Part shown: positions 43,100 to 52,894 of the stretch, piece after piece
How positions within the stretch are numbered: position 1 is the first letter of the stretch
How the letters are laid out: the number at the start of each line of letters is the position of its first letter
NCBI RefSeq assembly: GCF_001006305.1
Contig: NZ_LBHJ01000001.1
Location: 1 to 64,000 of the forward strand
DNA: 64,000 bases
Reading direction: 5' to 3'
From: Silvibacterium bohemicum
GTDB lineage: Bacteria > Acidobacteriota > Terriglobia > Terriglobales > Acidobacteriaceae
Position numbers and translations under genes: made by a program
Notes under the pieces: model-generated
Databases searched by the model: none
Told to the model about the DNA's origin: nothing
The model's input: only the letters and a program-made list of their open reading frames with translations

Positions 43100-45547
43100 T
43101 TACTGGTGAGGACGCTGCTCCGGATTCACTGGCGGTGGCACGACCGCAGACAATACCTCGGGCGTGTCCTCGGTGATCTCGGGAAGAGGCGCGGCGAGCG
43201 CCAGCTTGAGCACTTCGTCCATGGTTTCGACGAAGTTCAACTTCATCGCGGTCTTCAGGTTCTCGGGCAGATCGGCGAGATCCTTCTGGTTGTCCTTGGG
43301 AAGGATCGCCTCGAAGATGCCGGCGCGATGGGCTGCGAGCAGCTTCTCCTTGAGCCCGCCGATGGGCAGCACCTTGCCGCGCAGAGTGATCTCTCCGGTC
43401 ATGGCGATATCGCGGCGCACCGGAATCTTGGCCAGCGCGCTAGCGAGCGCTGTTGCCAGCGTCACACCTGCCGATGGACCATCCTTGGGCACTGCGCCTT
43501 CGGGCACGTGGATGTGAATGTCGAGGTTGCGATAGAAATCACGCGGCAGGCCGAGGTGATGCGCGCGGCTGCGGATGTAGGAGAGAGCGGCCTGCGCCGA
43601 CTCGGTCATCACATCGCCGAGCTGGCCGGTGGTGGTGAGCTTGCCCTTGCCATCGAGGATCTGAACCTCAGTCTGCAGGATGCTGCCGCCGACCTCGGTC
43701 CATGCGAGGCCATTGACCAGGCCAATCTCGTTCTTCTCGTGCACCAGCGAATCGCGGAACTTGGCTACGCCGAGAAACTCGGAGACATTCTCTCCAGTGA
43801 CCGCCTCCTTATGCTTCGCGCCGCTCCTTACTACGCGACGAGCCACTTTGCGGCAGACATTCCCGATCTCACGCTCCAGATTGCGGACGCCGGCTTCGCG
43901 GGTGTAGCCGCGAATGATCTCGGTGAGCGCTTCATCGGTGAAGGTGATGTTTTTTTCCGTAAGACCGGTCGCCTCGCGTTGCTTCCTCACCAGATATTGC
44001 TTGGCGATTTCGAGCTTTTCCACTTCGGTGTAGCCGTGGAGGCGAAGAATCTCCATGCGGTCCTGCAGCGGGCCGGGAATGGTGTGCAACACGTTGGCCG
44101 TGGCTACGAACAGGACTTGTGACAGATCGTATTCGACGTCGAGATAGTGGTCCTGGAAGCTGGTGTTCTGCTCGGGATCGAGCACTTCGAGTAGAGCCGA
44201 TGCCGGATCGCCGCGGAAGTCGGAGGCCATCTTGTCGACTTCGTCGAGCATGAAGACGGGGTTCTTGGTGCCCGCCTTCTTCATCGACTGGATGATCTGC
44301 CCGGGAAGTGCGCCGATGTAGGTGCGGCGGTGACCACGAATTTCAGCCTCATCGCGCACGCCGCCCAGCGACATGCGGACGAACTTGCGGCCGGTCGCCT
44401 TGGCGATCGACATGCCGAGCGAGGTCTTGCCGACTCCCGGAGGTCCGACGAAGCAGAGGATGGAGCCTTTCGGATTCTTGACCAGCTGGCGCACGGCGAG
44501 GAACTCGAGAATGCGCTCTTTGATCTTTTCCAGGCCGTAGTGGTCGGCGTTGAGAACCTTCTCCGCGTGATCGATGCTGCGCGTTTCCTTGGATTTCTTC
44601 TTCCACGGCACGGCCAGCAGCCAATCGAGATAATTGCGTGAGACGGTCGATTCGGCCGACATGGGCGGCATTGCCTCAAGCTTCTTCAGCTCCTGGATGG
44701 CCTTGTCGAAGACATCCTTGGGCATGCCGGCGGTCTCGATCTTCTTTTTCAGATCGTCGAACTCATTCTTCTCGCCGCGGCCCAGCTCTTTCTGGATGGC
44801 CTTGATCTTCTCGTTGAGGTAATACTCTTTTTGCGCCCGCTCCATCTGCCGCTTCACGCGCGACTGGATGCTGCGGTCCATGTTGAGTTTTTCGATCTCG
44901 ACCTCAAGCACTTCGGCGACCATGGTCAACCGCTCGGCGGGATCGAAGACATCGAGGATATTTTGCTTTTCGGGGATCTCGAGCTGCAGATTGGCGGCGA
45001 TGGTGTCCGCGAGCTTCGAAGGCTCATCGGTGCGGACCGCGGCGATCATGGTCTCGTAGTTGAGAGACTGCTGCAGCTTCACATACTGCTCGAACAGGGA
45101 AGTGACGCGCTGCACCAGCTGTTCGATCTGCGGTGAGGCCTCAAGCGGTGCAGAGGCGGTGCGAACAGTGGCGACGAAAAAGCCGTCGGCGTCATTCATC
45201 TCGATGGCGCGTCCGCGTTCCAGGCCTTCGACGAGGACTTTGATGTTCCCATCCGGCATTTTGACGCTCTGCACGATGTTGCCGATGGTGCCTACGGGAT
45301 AGATGTCGTCGGCGTGAGGCTCATCCACTCGCGCGTCGTGCTGGGTAGCGAGAAAAATCTTACGGTCGCCATTCAGGGCCTCTTCGAGAGCGCGTACGCT
45401 CGACTCGCGGCCAACGACGAACGGCGTCATCATGTGCGGGAAAATCACCATGTCCCGGATGGGCATCATGGGGAGCTTACGTACATCGCTCTGCTCGCGA
45501 TTTTCGCGCGCTTCCTTCTTTTCGCGGCTCTCTTTGGATTGGGTCAC
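43100..45547 (-). CDS. lon: ATP-dependent Lon protease
   Basis: An 815-residue LonA-type protease that degrades misfolded and regulatory proteins. The N-terminal substrate domain begins near residue 22 ('[16 protein letters not shown]'). Walker [10 protein letters not shown] is near residue 365, and the protease domain holds the nucleophile Ser in '[10 protein letters not shown]' (about 691) with the partner Lys in '[14 protein letters not shown]' (about 732). Length matches the family. It is the last gene of the tig-clpP-clpX-lon block, separated from clpX by 210 nt with its own likely promoter; an inverted repeat lies in that gap. Confidence 0.96.
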   Translation of the reverse strand: MTQSKESREKKEARENREQSDVRKLPMMPIRDMVIFPHMMTPFVVGRESSVRALEEALNGDRKIFLATQHDARVDEPHADDIYPVGTIGNIVQSVKMPDGNIKVLVEGLERGRAIEMNDADGFFVATVRTASAPLEASPQIEQLVQRVTSLFEQYVKLQQSLNYETMIAAVRTDEPSKLADTIAANLQLEIPEKQNILDVFDPAERLTMVAEVLEVEIEKLNMDRSIQSRVKRQMERAQKEYYLNEKIKAIQKELGRGEKNEFDDLKKKIETAGMPKDVFDKAIQELKKLEAMPPMSAESTVSRNYLDWLLAVPWKKKSKETRSIDHAEKVLNADHYGLEKIKERILEFLAVRQLVKNPKGSILCFVGPPGVGKTSLGMSIAKATGRKFVRMSLGGVRDEAEIRGHRRTYIGALPGQIIQSMKKAGTKNPVFMLDEVDKMASDFRGDPASALLEVLDPEQNTSFQDHYLDVEYDLSQVLFVATANVLHTIPGPLQDRMEILRLHGYTEVEKLEIAKQYLVRKQREATGLTEKNITFTDEALTEIIRGYTREAGVRNLEREIGNVCRKVARRVVRSGAKHKEAVTGENVSEFLGVAKFRDSLVHEKNEIGLVNGLAWTEVGGSILQTEVQILDGKGKLTTTGQLGDVMTESAQAALSYIRSRAHHLGLPRDFYRNLDIHIHVPEGAVPKDGPSAGVTLATALASALAKIPVRRDIAMTGEITLRGKVLPIGGLKEKLLAAHRAGIFEAILPKDNQKDLADLPENLKTAMKLNFVETMDEVLKLALAAPLPEITEDTPEVLSAVVPPPVNPEQRPHQ

Positions 45548-45587
45548 AGGGTCCCCTTTTCTTCTTTCACTGTTAGATGAACTTTAA

Positions 45588-45643
45588 CGCATTCCGTCAC
45601 ATAACGGGCGAACTTCGGTCACGGAACGAGTATTCGGAATGCG
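45588..45643. promoter_or_regulatory. inverted repeat in the lon promoter region
   Basis: CGCATTCCG (45588-45596) and CGGAATGCG (45635-45643) form a perfect 9-bp inverted repeat 38 nt apart, about 40-95 nt upstream of the lon start. It could be an operator for a stress regulator; the arms do not match CIRCE. Confidence 0.5.
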
Positions 45644-45671
45644 TCGAATTTTCGGTTTTGCCATCAAAAGC

Positions 45672-45696
45672 GAAGGGCGGGCCGCAGCCCGCCTTC
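45672..45696 (-). terminator. terminator of clpX
   Basis: GAAGGCGGGC and GCCCGCC(C)TTC pair on the minus strand, followed by GCTTTTG. The hairpin lies about 60 nt after the clpX stop. Confidence 0.7.
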
Positions 45697-45757
45697 ATCT
45701 TTCCTTCGTACTTGTAACGTCAATGATTTCAACCAGCTTTTTGACCGGGTAACTGCT

Positions 45758-47035
45758 TTAACCCGCTTTTTCCAGTAAGGTAACTGACAAATCCCGCTTC
45801 TTTACCATTTCCGCGGTGATTTCCAGCTCCTTGATCTTCTTGTTACTGGGCAGGTGATACATCAGGTCGAGCATCAACTCTTCCAGAATCATGCGAAGTC
45901 CGCGAGCTCCGACCTTGCGGGAGAGTGCCTCTTCCGCCACGGCGCGCGAGGCCTCGTCGGTGAAGAGGAGTTTCACGCCCTCATACTCGAAGAGCCGCTG
46001 ATACTGCTTCAGGATGGCATTGCGCGGCTTGGTGAGGATCTCGATCAGCGCAGCTTCGTCGAGCTCATCGAGGATACCGAGAACCGGCAGGCGGCCTACA
46101 AACTCGGGAATCAGCCCGAAGCGGATCAGATCCTGAGGCTCGGCCTGGCGCAGCAGTTCGGAATCGCGCTGGCTGCGGCCCGTACCCTCCGGCTGCTGGT
46201 CTTTCTCCGCGATAGCCTTGAAGCCCAGAGCTTTTTTGCCCACGCGACGGCCGACCACGCGTTCCAGTCCCACGAACGCTCCTCCACAGATAAAGAGGAT
46301 GTTGGTGGTGTCGACGGGAGTGAATTCCTGGTGCGGATGCTTGCGTCCCCCCTGCGGCGGGACGTTGGCGACGGTGCCTTCAAGAATCTTCAGCAGCGCC
46401 TGCTGCACGCCTTCGCCGGAGACATCGCGGGTGATGGAGGGATTCTCGTCTTTGCGTCCGATCTTGTCGATCTCGTCAATGTAGATAATGCCGGTCTGGG
46501 CGCGTGCCACATCCCCATCCGCTGCCTGCAGCAGCTTCAGGATGATGTTCTCGACATCCTCGCCGACGTAGCCGGCTTCGGTCAGCGTCGTGGCGTCGAC
46601 GATGGCGAAGGGCACGTCCAGCATCTTGGCCAGGGTGTGCGCCAGGAGCGTCTTGCCGCTTCCGGTGGGGCCTACGAGCAGGATGTTCGACTTCGAAAGC
46701 TCGACGTCGTTGCCGCGCGTCCGGTTCATCTGGATGCGCTTGTAGTGGTTGTAAACCGCTACCGCGAGCTTCTTCTTGGTCTGGTCCTGGCCGATCACAT
46801 ACTCGTCCAAGAACGCTTTGACCTCGAGTGGCTTGGGGAGGTGAGCGGGAGCAGCCCCGGTGGGTGTTTCGCTGCGGTCATCTTCCAGAATGGAGTTGCA
46901 GACGGCAACGCACTCATCGCAGATATACGCGCGGGGGTAATCGCTGGGCGATGAAATCAATTTAGCAACGGCGTCCTGCGATTTATGACAGAACGAGCAC
47001 CGTAATGTATCGTCCGATCCCGTACGCGTTTTCAT
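45758..47035 (-). CDS. clpX: ATP-dependent Clp protease ATP-binding subunit ClpX
   Basis: A 425-residue AAA+ unfoldase that feeds proteins into ClpP. The N-terminal zinc-binding domain has Cys13, Cys16, Cys39 and Cys42. Walker A GPTGSGKT is at 122-129, and Walker B ('[10 protein letters not shown]') follows. The ClpP-contact loop reads '[11 protein letters not shown]'-adjacent, with the Ile-Gly-Phe-like loop unclear by eye. It follows clpP by 29 nt. Length is normal. Confidence 0.96.
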   Translation of the reverse strand: MKTRTGSDDTLRCSFCHKSQDAVAKLISSPSDYPRAYICDECVAVCNSILEDDRSETPTGAAPAHLPKPLEVKAFLDEYVIGQDQTKKKLAVAVYNHYKRIQMNRTRGNDVELSKSNILLVGPTGSGKTLLAHTLAKMLDVPFAIVDATTLTEAGYVGEDVENIILKLLQAADGDVARAQTGIIYIDEIDKIGRKDENPSITRDVSGEGVQQALLKILEGTVANVPPQGGRKHPHQEFTPVDTTNILFICGGAFVGLERVVGRRVGKKALGFKAIAEKDQQPEGTGRSQRDSELLRQAEPQDLIRFGLIPEFVGRLPVLGILDELDEAALIEILTKPRNAILKQYQRLFEYEGVKLLFTDEASRAVAEEALSRKVGARGLRMILEELMLDLMYHLPSNKKIKELEITAEMVKKRDLSVTLLEKAG

Positions 47036-47064
47036 GTGGCTGCTCCTTCGGTTTGCCTTACTGC

Positions 47065-47673
47065 TCAGGCACGCGGCCGATCGATGATCTCATCGATAAT
47101 GCCGTATTCCTTGGCTTGGGGGGCGTTCATGATGAAATCGCGTTCCACGTCGCGTTCGATCCGTTCCAGCGACTGGCCCGTGTGCTTCGACATCAGGTTA
47201 TTCGTAATCTCGCGAATACGCAGAATCTCGCGAGCGTGGATATCTATATCGGTAGCTTGGCCGGAAAGTCCACCCATCGACGGCTGATGAATGAGAATTC
47301 GGGAGTTGGGAAGGGCAAAACGCTTGCCCGTGGTTCCCGCCATGAGCAGAAATGCGCCCATGCTGGCCGCCTGACCGATGCAGAAGGTCACGACGTTGTT
47401 CTTGATGTACTGCATGGTGTCGTAAATGGCCAGGCCGGCAGTGATCGAGCCGCCCGGGGAGTTGATGTAAAGCTGAATATCCTTCTCTGGGTCTTCGCCG
47501 GAGAGGAAAAGCATTTGCGCGATGATGAGGTTTGCGATCTGGTCGTCGATCGGTGTACCGAGAAAGATGATGTTGTCGCGAAGCAGACGGGAATAGATGT
47601 CGTAGGCGCGTTCGCCGCGACTCGTCTGCTCGATGACCATGGGTACGAGTGCCATATCTAGACTTACTCTCAA
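47065..47673 (-). CDS. clpP: ATP-dependent Clp protease proteolytic subunit
   Basis: A 202-residue serine protease with Ser104 in '[11 protein letters not shown]', His129 in '[11 protein letters not shown]', and an Asp in the 'ERDVERD' motif near 175-179. It assembles into a double heptameric ring that degrades unfolded proteins delivered by ClpX. It lies between trigger factor and clpX. The gap upstream contains a stem-loop but no strong terminator, so read-through from tig is likely. Confidence 0.96.
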   Translation of the reverse strand: MRVSLDMALVPMVIEQTSRGERAYDIYSRLLRDNIIFLGTPIDDQIANLIIAQMLFLSGEDPEKDIQLYINSPGGSITAGLAIYDTMQYIKNNVVTFCIGQAASMGAFLLMAGTTGKRFALPNSRILIHQPSMGGLSGQATDIDIHAREILRIREITNNLMSKHTGQSLERIERDVERDFIMNAPQAKEYGIIDEIIDRPRA

Positions 47674-47700
47674 TCCTTCCGCGATGGTGTGACGTTACGA

Positions 47701-47726
47701 CCCGTGAAAATCGCGCCTTTCACGGG
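47701..47726 (-). other. stem-loop between tig and clpP
   Basis: CCCGTGAAA (47701-47709) pairs with TTTCACGGG (47718-47726). No T-run follows on the minus strand, so it may be a partial terminator or mRNA-processing site that sets the tig/clpP ratio. Confidence 0.6.
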
Positions 47727-47740
47727 CCAGAATACTCCTC

Positions 47741-49147
47741 TTAAGCGAGACGCTCGTAGAGCAGGCTTCCTGTCTTTTCCCTGCGTAGTTGTTCACGAAT
47801 TCTAGCCAGCGAGCCTTCGTTCGTCAAACGCAGGCGCAGTGTTTCCAAGGGTTCGCGGGTCTGCAGAGAGATAAGCTGCAACTCGTTTTCCACGTCGTCA
47901 TCGCTGACTTCCACGTTCTCAGCGGAGGCGATTCTGTCCATGATCAGCGTGGCTTTGACTTCAGTGACCGCGGAGTCGCGCTGCGCCTCGCGCAGACGGG
48001 CGAAATCCAGCTTACGCATGTCTTCGGTGCGCATGCCTTGCGAGGCAAGCGCGCGCAGACCGCGATCGAGCCGTGCGTCAATCTGATTCTGAACGAGCGA
48101 TTCGGGAACCGGGAACTGATAGTGAGCGACCAGCGCCTCGGCCAGCTTATCGCGCGTCTCGGCCTTGAGGCGGCGTTCCTTGTCGTTGGCAAGGTGCTCG
48201 CGCAGCTTGTTCTTGAAGTCTTCGATGCCTTCGTATTCGCCGAGTTCTTTCGCGAATTCATCGGTGAGATCGGGCTGAATCTTCTTCTTGATGGCCTTGA
48301 TCTCGACGTCGTAGGAGACGGACTTGCCCGCCAGGCGGCGCTCGCCGAAATCAGCCGGGTAGCTGACTTCGAACTTCAACTCCTGGCCGGGCTTGGAGCC
48401 GCGCAGGGCATCGTTGAAGGCGGGAATGGTGTTCTCTCCGCCGACCTCGATCATGGTGTCCTGTCCTTCGATGGGCTGGCCTTCGGTCTCGGGCGCGTCA
48501 CCGACGATCTCGCCTTTGAAGCTGATCTGTGCCCAATCGCCATCGACCAGGGCCCGATCCTCGGCGACTGGCTCCATGGTGGAGCGCGAGTCGCGGACCC
48601 GCTCCAGCTCGGCGTTGAGCTCTTCATCGGTCAGCAAGGTGTCCGGCTTCTCGACCTTGATCTGCTGATAGCCGTCGATGGAGAACTCCGGCAGGACTTC
48701 GAAGATGGCCTTGAACTTCAGCGGCTGGCCGTCTTCGAGCTGCAGGTCGGTGACCTGCGGCTGCGAGACCGGCTTGAGGTTCTGCGCTTCGATGACGGTG
48801 CGGAAGTGGGCGGGCAACACGGCTTCGACCACATCCTGGCGGATGCCTTCGGCAAAACGCGTGCGGATGAGCGTCTCCGGCACCTTGCCGGCGCGGAAGC
48901 CGGGAATGCGGGCCTGCTTCTGATAGCGCTTCACGACGGTGCGGAAGCTGCGGCTGACTTCGTCCGCGGGAATTTCGACTTCGACTTCGCGCGTCACTTC
49001 GGGGTTCAGCGCAGGTCCGTGCTGATGACCCTCATGGTCATGCGTGTGACCTTCATGGTCGTGCGCGTGGTCATGCGCTTCTGTGTGCGCTGGGGCGGTC
49101 GGTTCGGCGGGATTGGGGGTGCTTTCGAGAGTCTCGGTTGTGCTCAA
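47741..49147 (-). CDS. tig: trigger factor chaperone with histidine-rich N-terminal extension
   Basis: A 468-residue ribosome-bound folding chaperone. The ribosome-binding signature appears as 'GFRAGKVPETLIR', the PPIase (FKBP-like) domain spans about 195-290, and the C-terminal helical arms follow. Before the ordinary start of the family ('REVEVEIP', residue 53) there is an extra segment with ten histidines between residues 21 and 43, in Asp-His/Glu-Gly-His repeats. This is unusual for trigger factor and suggests metal binding. A TTG start at 49147 is preferred: GGAAGG lies 8 nt upstream, whereas the open frame's earlier ATG (49225) gives a basic, non-family leader. Confidence 0.9.
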   Translation of the reverse strand: MSTTETLESTPNPAEPTAPAHTEAHDHAHDHEGHTHDHEGHQHGPALNPEVTREVEVEIPADEVSRSFRTVVKRYQKQARIPGFRAGKVPETLIRTRFAEGIRQDVVEAVLPAHFRTVIEAQNLKPVSQPQVTDLQLEDGQPLKFKAIFEVLPEFSIDGYQQIKVEKPDTLLTDEELNAELERVRDSRSTMEPVAEDRALVDGDWAQISFKGEIVGDAPETEGQPIEGQDTMIEVGGENTIPAFNDALRGSKPGQELKFEVSYPADFGERRLAGKSVSYDVEIKAIKKKIQPDLTDEFAKELGEYEGIEDFKNKLREHLANDKERRLKAETRDKLAEALVAHYQFPVPESLVQNQIDARLDRGLRALASQGMRTEDMRKLDFARLREAQRDSAVTEVKATLIMDRIASAENVEVSDDDVENELQLISLQTREPLETLRLRLTNEGSLARIREQLRREKTGSLLYERLA

Positions 49148-49273
49148 CGTGATGCCTTCCAGATGTGTCCGTCCAGATTTGTATTGGATGCGTTCGAGGT
49201 GCTCAAGATAGCGGCGGGAACGCAACGGTGGACGTCTCTCCTATGGTACGAAGCTTCCGCAGGAAAAACAAAC

Positions 49274-49290
49274 GGACTGGCCGTCCAGGC
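49274..49290. repeat. 17-nt sequence shared with 30028-30044
   Basis: An identical copy of GGACTGGCCGTCCAGGC in the gap between tig and the dGTPase gene. The rest of the gap is rich in CTTCGC/GCTTCG repeats. Confidence 0.7.
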
Positions 49291-49407
49291 CTTCCGCGGC
49301 TTCGCCGCCAGACCAGTTTGCTTCGCTTCCTTCGCTCGCTTCGCATTTACCTTCGTTTCGGGACCGGGGTGCTCTTTCTGGACGTGAGCCGCATCCGCCC
49401 GTTCCGA

Positions 49408-50556
49408 TTAGGTCTGGTCATCCCTGAATTCGGCGTAGCGGGCGAGGATGTAGGCGTCGGTCATTCCGGCGATGTAGTCGGCGACGATTCTTGGCGTGCC
49501 CTCTTTTTCGATTTCAGCCGCATGATCTCCCGGCAGGAGCTGTGGATTTTCCACCCATGCGTGAAAGAGCGATGTCACGACGAGTTCCGCCTCTTCGTGA
49601 TCCCGCTCCAGAGCCGGCGCGTGGTAGAGGCGCCGATACAGGTAACTCTTGGCCTCCAGGCGAAGCTCTTCCATGTGCGGTGAGAACGACGCAAGCCGCG
49701 ATGGAGCCTGCCGAATCGCTTCCACGGTGAAGGCCTGCGCTGTTTGTACGAGCCGCGCTGTCTCGTCGAGCAGATCCCCCACCAGCGCGTTGAGCGTGCG
49801 CTTGAGCGCCTCGTTGAAGACCAGCTTTTCTCGTGCCTGAGGATACTTTTCCCTCATGGGCAGATAAAACTCTTCGAAGATGCGCACGTTTGTCCGTACG
49901 TCGTCGAGCGAAAGAATCTCAGCCTCGAAGCCGTCATCGAGATCGGCTGTGAGATAGGCGATCTCGTCGGCCAGATCGATGAGCTGGGCCTCGAGCGGCG
50001 GTTTCTGATCGAGAAAATATTCGGCCAGCTCGGGATGTTCCTCCACCGAGTAATCGTGCGAGTGCTTGATGATGCCCTCGCGCACACCCAGGGTGAGGTT
50101 GAGGCCACGAAAACCGGCGTAGCGTGTCTCGAAGTGCTCCACGGTACGCAGCGCGTGCAGGTTGTGATCGAAGCGCAGGCCATATTGGCGTAGCGCCCGG
50201 TCCAGCGCCCGCTCGCCGGTATGTCCGAAGGGAGGATGGCCGATGTCGTGGACCAGCGCGAGGGACTCGGTGAGCGATTCATTCAAGCCCAGGGCCGCGG
50301 CGACGGTGCGCGCGATCTGCGCCACCTCCATGGTGTGAGTCAGGCGGCTGCGGAAGTGGTCGGAGTAGCCGTGGGTGAAGACCTGCGTCTTTCCCGCCAG
50401 ACGGCGAAAGGCGCGCGCATGAATGATGCGCGCGCGATCACGATCGAATGGAAGCCGGTACGGATGGGCCGCTTCCGGATACCTGCGCTGCGTGAGTTCC
50501 CCGTCATTGGGAACTGCACATCGGGGAGCGAGACAGCCGGGAGGAAGCAGTGGCAT
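49408..50556 (-). CDS. dgt: deoxyguanosinetriphosphate triphosphohydrolase-like protein
   Basis: A 382-residue HD-domain enzyme that removes triphosphate from dNTPs. HD residues appear in 'SRLTHTMEVAQIAR', 'LALVHDIGHPPFGHTGE' and a later Asp ('LIDLADEIAYLTADLDDG'). Length fits the type-2 (shorter) dGTPases. The ATG overlaps the stop of the upstream TPR gene (TGATG), so the two are translationally coupled. It may control nucleotide pools or act in defence against phage by dNTP depletion; the former is the default. Confidence 0.9.
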   Translation of the reverse strand: MPLLPPGCLAPRCAVPNDGELTQRRYPEAAHPYRLPFDRDRARIIHARAFRRLAGKTQVFTHGYSDHFRSRLTHTMEVAQIARTVAAALGLNESLTESLALVHDIGHPPFGHTGERALDRALRQYGLRFDHNLHALRTVEHFETRYAGFRGLNLTLGVREGIIKHSHDYSVEEHPELAEYFLDQKPPLEAQLIDLADEIAYLTADLDDGFEAEILSLDDVRTNVRIFEEFYLPMREKYPQAREKLVFNEALKRTLNALVGDLLDETARLVQTAQAFTVEAIRQAPSRLASFSPHMEELRLEAKSYLYRRLYHAPALERDHEEAELVVTSLFHAWVENPQLLPGDHAAEIEKEGTPRIVADYIAGMTDAYILARYAEFRDDQT

Positions 50557-52709
50557 CAGGGCTTGGCTGCGGCAGGCGACAGCGGAGAGCCTTCCTTCGC
50601 CAGGCGAACGCGGGCGCTATCGAGCCGCTTCTGCACCTTGGTCACGTCGCCGGGATCGATGTCGGCAGCGACGGTATGCCCGTATTCATTGAGCGATTCT
50701 TCCCACTGCGAGGCGGCCAGCTTCAGCCGGCCGGTTTTTTCGTATAGCTCGCCGAGGTGATCATGCACGGTCGCGTCGGTCGAATTGCGTTCGACGGCCT
50801 TGCGCAGATCTTCCTCCGCGAGGTTGTACTTGCCGAGCTTGAAGTAGGCCCATCCCAATGAATCTAGATACGCGTAGTTCTGCGGATCGAGCTCGACGGC
50901 CTTCTGGATCATGGCCAGCGCCTCGTCCAGCTTCATATCGTGGTCGGCGAGCATGTAGCCGAGATAGTTCAGCGTCATCGTGTTCTTCGGATCGATGGCG
51001 AGAGCGGCACGAAACTCGTTCTCGGCATCGGTGAAGAGCTTCTGGCGCTCGAACAGAGTGCCGCGCAGGAAATGGATGTAAAGCTTATCGTCCGCACCGC
51101 TGGAAAGCTGATCGGCCTGGTCGATCGCCTCCGACGCCTCTTTCCATCTGCGCAGCCGGGTGTAGACGTTGGCCAGCTGGCGATAGACTTCGAGGTCCGC
51201 GGGGGTCTTGTTGAGCAGCGACTTGGCCATGGCGACGCCTTCGTCGACGTGGCCGTTGTCGGCCAGCTGCGCGGCCAGCATCAGCTTGGCGGCGCGGCTC
51301 TTAGGCTGTTTGGCGACGGCCTCGCGGGCCACCTGCGTGGCCTTGTCGTAATCGTGAGCCTGGCGATAGGTGTCGACTTCGGCTTCGTATGCGTGGTCGA
51401 CGTATTCTCCGCCGAGCTCGGCCATCTTCTGGTAGGTGGCGATGGCTTTGTCGGTGTTGTTCTGCTCGCCGTAGATGATGGCCAGCCGCTCCAGGAAGAG
51501 CGAGCGGTTGCTCTTCTCTGAATCAGAATATTGACCGCTGGTGTGCTCGGAGTCGGCGACCAGTTTTTCAAAGATCTGCGCGGCGTCGTCGTAGCGGCCC
51601 AGCGCGTCGTCCAGCAAACCTTCATTGAAGCTGATCTCGAGAGAATCGGAGGCCAGCGATTTCGCCTTCTTGAGCGTGGTCAGGGCCTCTTCGTAATTGC
51701 CCTGGCGCCGCTCGATCTCAGAGATGCGCAGGTAGGCGTCCGGATCGCTGGGGTCGCCGGAAGCGATGTCCTGATAGGCCTGAAGAGCGGGCGTAAGCTG
51801 GTTGTCATTGAGCAATGCTTTGGCCAAGGCACGCTCGGCATCGAGATTGTCGGGCTCGAGGTCGAGAGACTTCCGATAGGCCTCGATGGCGCGCTTCGGG
51901 TCCTTGAGGCGGTCGTAGGTCGAGCCGAGGATGAACTCGGTTTTGCCGGTCTTGTCTTCCTCAGGCAGATCGTTGAGGACCTGGATGGCGCGTTTGGCGT
52001 CGCCCTGTTCGGTGTAGAGGCGCGCCATGTTCAGCGCCGTATCCTCCGAGCCGGGATCGATCTTCTTGGCCGCGGCAAACTGCTCTTCGGCGTGCGCGGA
52101 GTCATGCGCGAAGGAGTAGAGCTGGCCGAGCAACAGGCGGTCCTCGACGTTGTTCGGCTCTAAGCTGACAATCTTGCTGTACTCGCCAATGGCCAGCTTC
52201 AGCATCTCGTCGGAGGGGCTGCCCTGCTGTCCATCGCCGAGCGAGCGCAGATAGATGTTTCCCAGCAACTTGTGGGCTTCGAGGTTGTTAGGGTCTTTTT
52301 TGATCTGCTCCTGTGCCGCCAGGATCGAGTCGCGCACATGCCCGGTGCGGAAATAAAGCTCGGCCAATCCGCTGTTTAGATATTTGGAGCTGGGATCGTC
52401 GTTGAGTGCGAGCTTGTATTCCTCGATGGCGCGGGTCGCATATTCCGGACGGCCAGAAGTCGTGGCCAGCTCTTCGTATTCATGCGCCAGCATGTAGTGG
52501 TAGTAGGACTGGGCCAGATCGGGCTGCTGTCCTGCTGTCGGCTGCGCGGCGGGAGTCTTTTCCTGCACTGTCTTCGCACTCCCGGTCTGGGAATTTGTCT
52601 GCGCGAACGACGCAGGCACGGCGAGGAAAGCGGCGAGCGCGAGAGTAGCGGCGGTGAGGAGGGATGTTTCAGGACGGGCGATGATGCTCGAGTGCGGCTT
52701 GCTGCTCAT
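50556..52709 (-). CDS. secreted tetratricopeptide-repeat protein
   Basis: A 717-residue protein with a signal peptide (to about residue 36, ending SFAQ) followed by about fourteen TPR helical-hairpin repeats across 65-690, for example 'SYYHYMLAHEYEELATTSG', 'NVEDRLLLGQLYSFA' and 'YAYLDSLGWAYFKLGKYNLAEEDLRKA'. TPR proteins of this size act as periplasmic or outer-membrane scaffolds. Its coupling to the cytoplasmic dGTPase is unexplained. Confidence 0.85.
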   Translation of the reverse strand: MSSKPHSSIIARPETSLLTAATLALAAFLAVPASFAQTNSQTGSAKTVQEKTPAAQPTAGQQPDLAQSYYHYMLAHEYEELATTSGRPEYATRAIEEYKLALNDDPSSKYLNSGLAELYFRTGHVRDSILAAQEQIKKDPNNLEAHKLLGNIYLRSLGDGQQGSPSDEMLKLAIGEYSKIVSLEPNNVEDRLLLGQLYSFAHDSAHAEEQFAAAKKIDPGSEDTALNMARLYTEQGDAKRAIQVLNDLPEEDKTGKTEFILGSTYDRLKDPKRAIEAYRKSLDLEPDNLDAERALAKALLNDNQLTPALQAYQDIASGDPSDPDAYLRISEIERRQGNYEEALTTLKKAKSLASDSLEISFNEGLLDDALGRYDDAAQIFEKLVADSEHTSGQYSDSEKSNRSLFLERLAIIYGEQNNTDKAIATYQKMAELGGEYVDHAYEAEVDTYRQAHDYDKATQVAREAVAKQPKSRAAKLMLAAQLADNGHVDEGVAMAKSLLNKTPADLEVYRQLANVYTRLRRWKEASEAIDQADQLSSGADDKLYIHFLRGTLFERQKLFTDAENEFRAALAIDPKNTMTLNYLGYMLADHDMKLDEALAMIQKAVELDPQNYAYLDSLGWAYFKLGKYNLAEEDLRKAVERNSTDATVHDHLGELYEKTGRLKLAASQWEESLNEYGHTVAADIDPGDVTKVQKRLDSARVRLAKEGSPLSPAAAKP

Positions 52710-52727
52710 AATGGACGGAAATCCCTG

Positions 52728-52763
52728 CGCCCGGACTTAGCAACCAGCCGGCTCGACTTATCG
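52728..52763 (+). repeat. degenerate 15-nt repeat units
   Basis: CGCCCGGACTTAG (52728-52740) matches the core of the 15-nt unit found elsewhere, followed by a less regular CAACCAGCCGGCTCGACTTA. Only one or two units are recognisable. Confidence 0.4.
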
Positions 52764-52894
52764 ACTCAAAAAGACAGCTGAGATGCTCCTGCCGGTAGAC
52801 CGAAACATCTCCGCATCATTAAGACGATTGTAACCCGCCTCCGGGTTCACCCTCTCCAACTTTCATTTTGGCGAAATCGGATGTTCATCGCGCG

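Noticed and set aside
47789-49387. A 532-codon open frame opposite trigger factor
   Set aside because: Antisense to tig, with no family features and no sensible ribosome site; a shadow frame.
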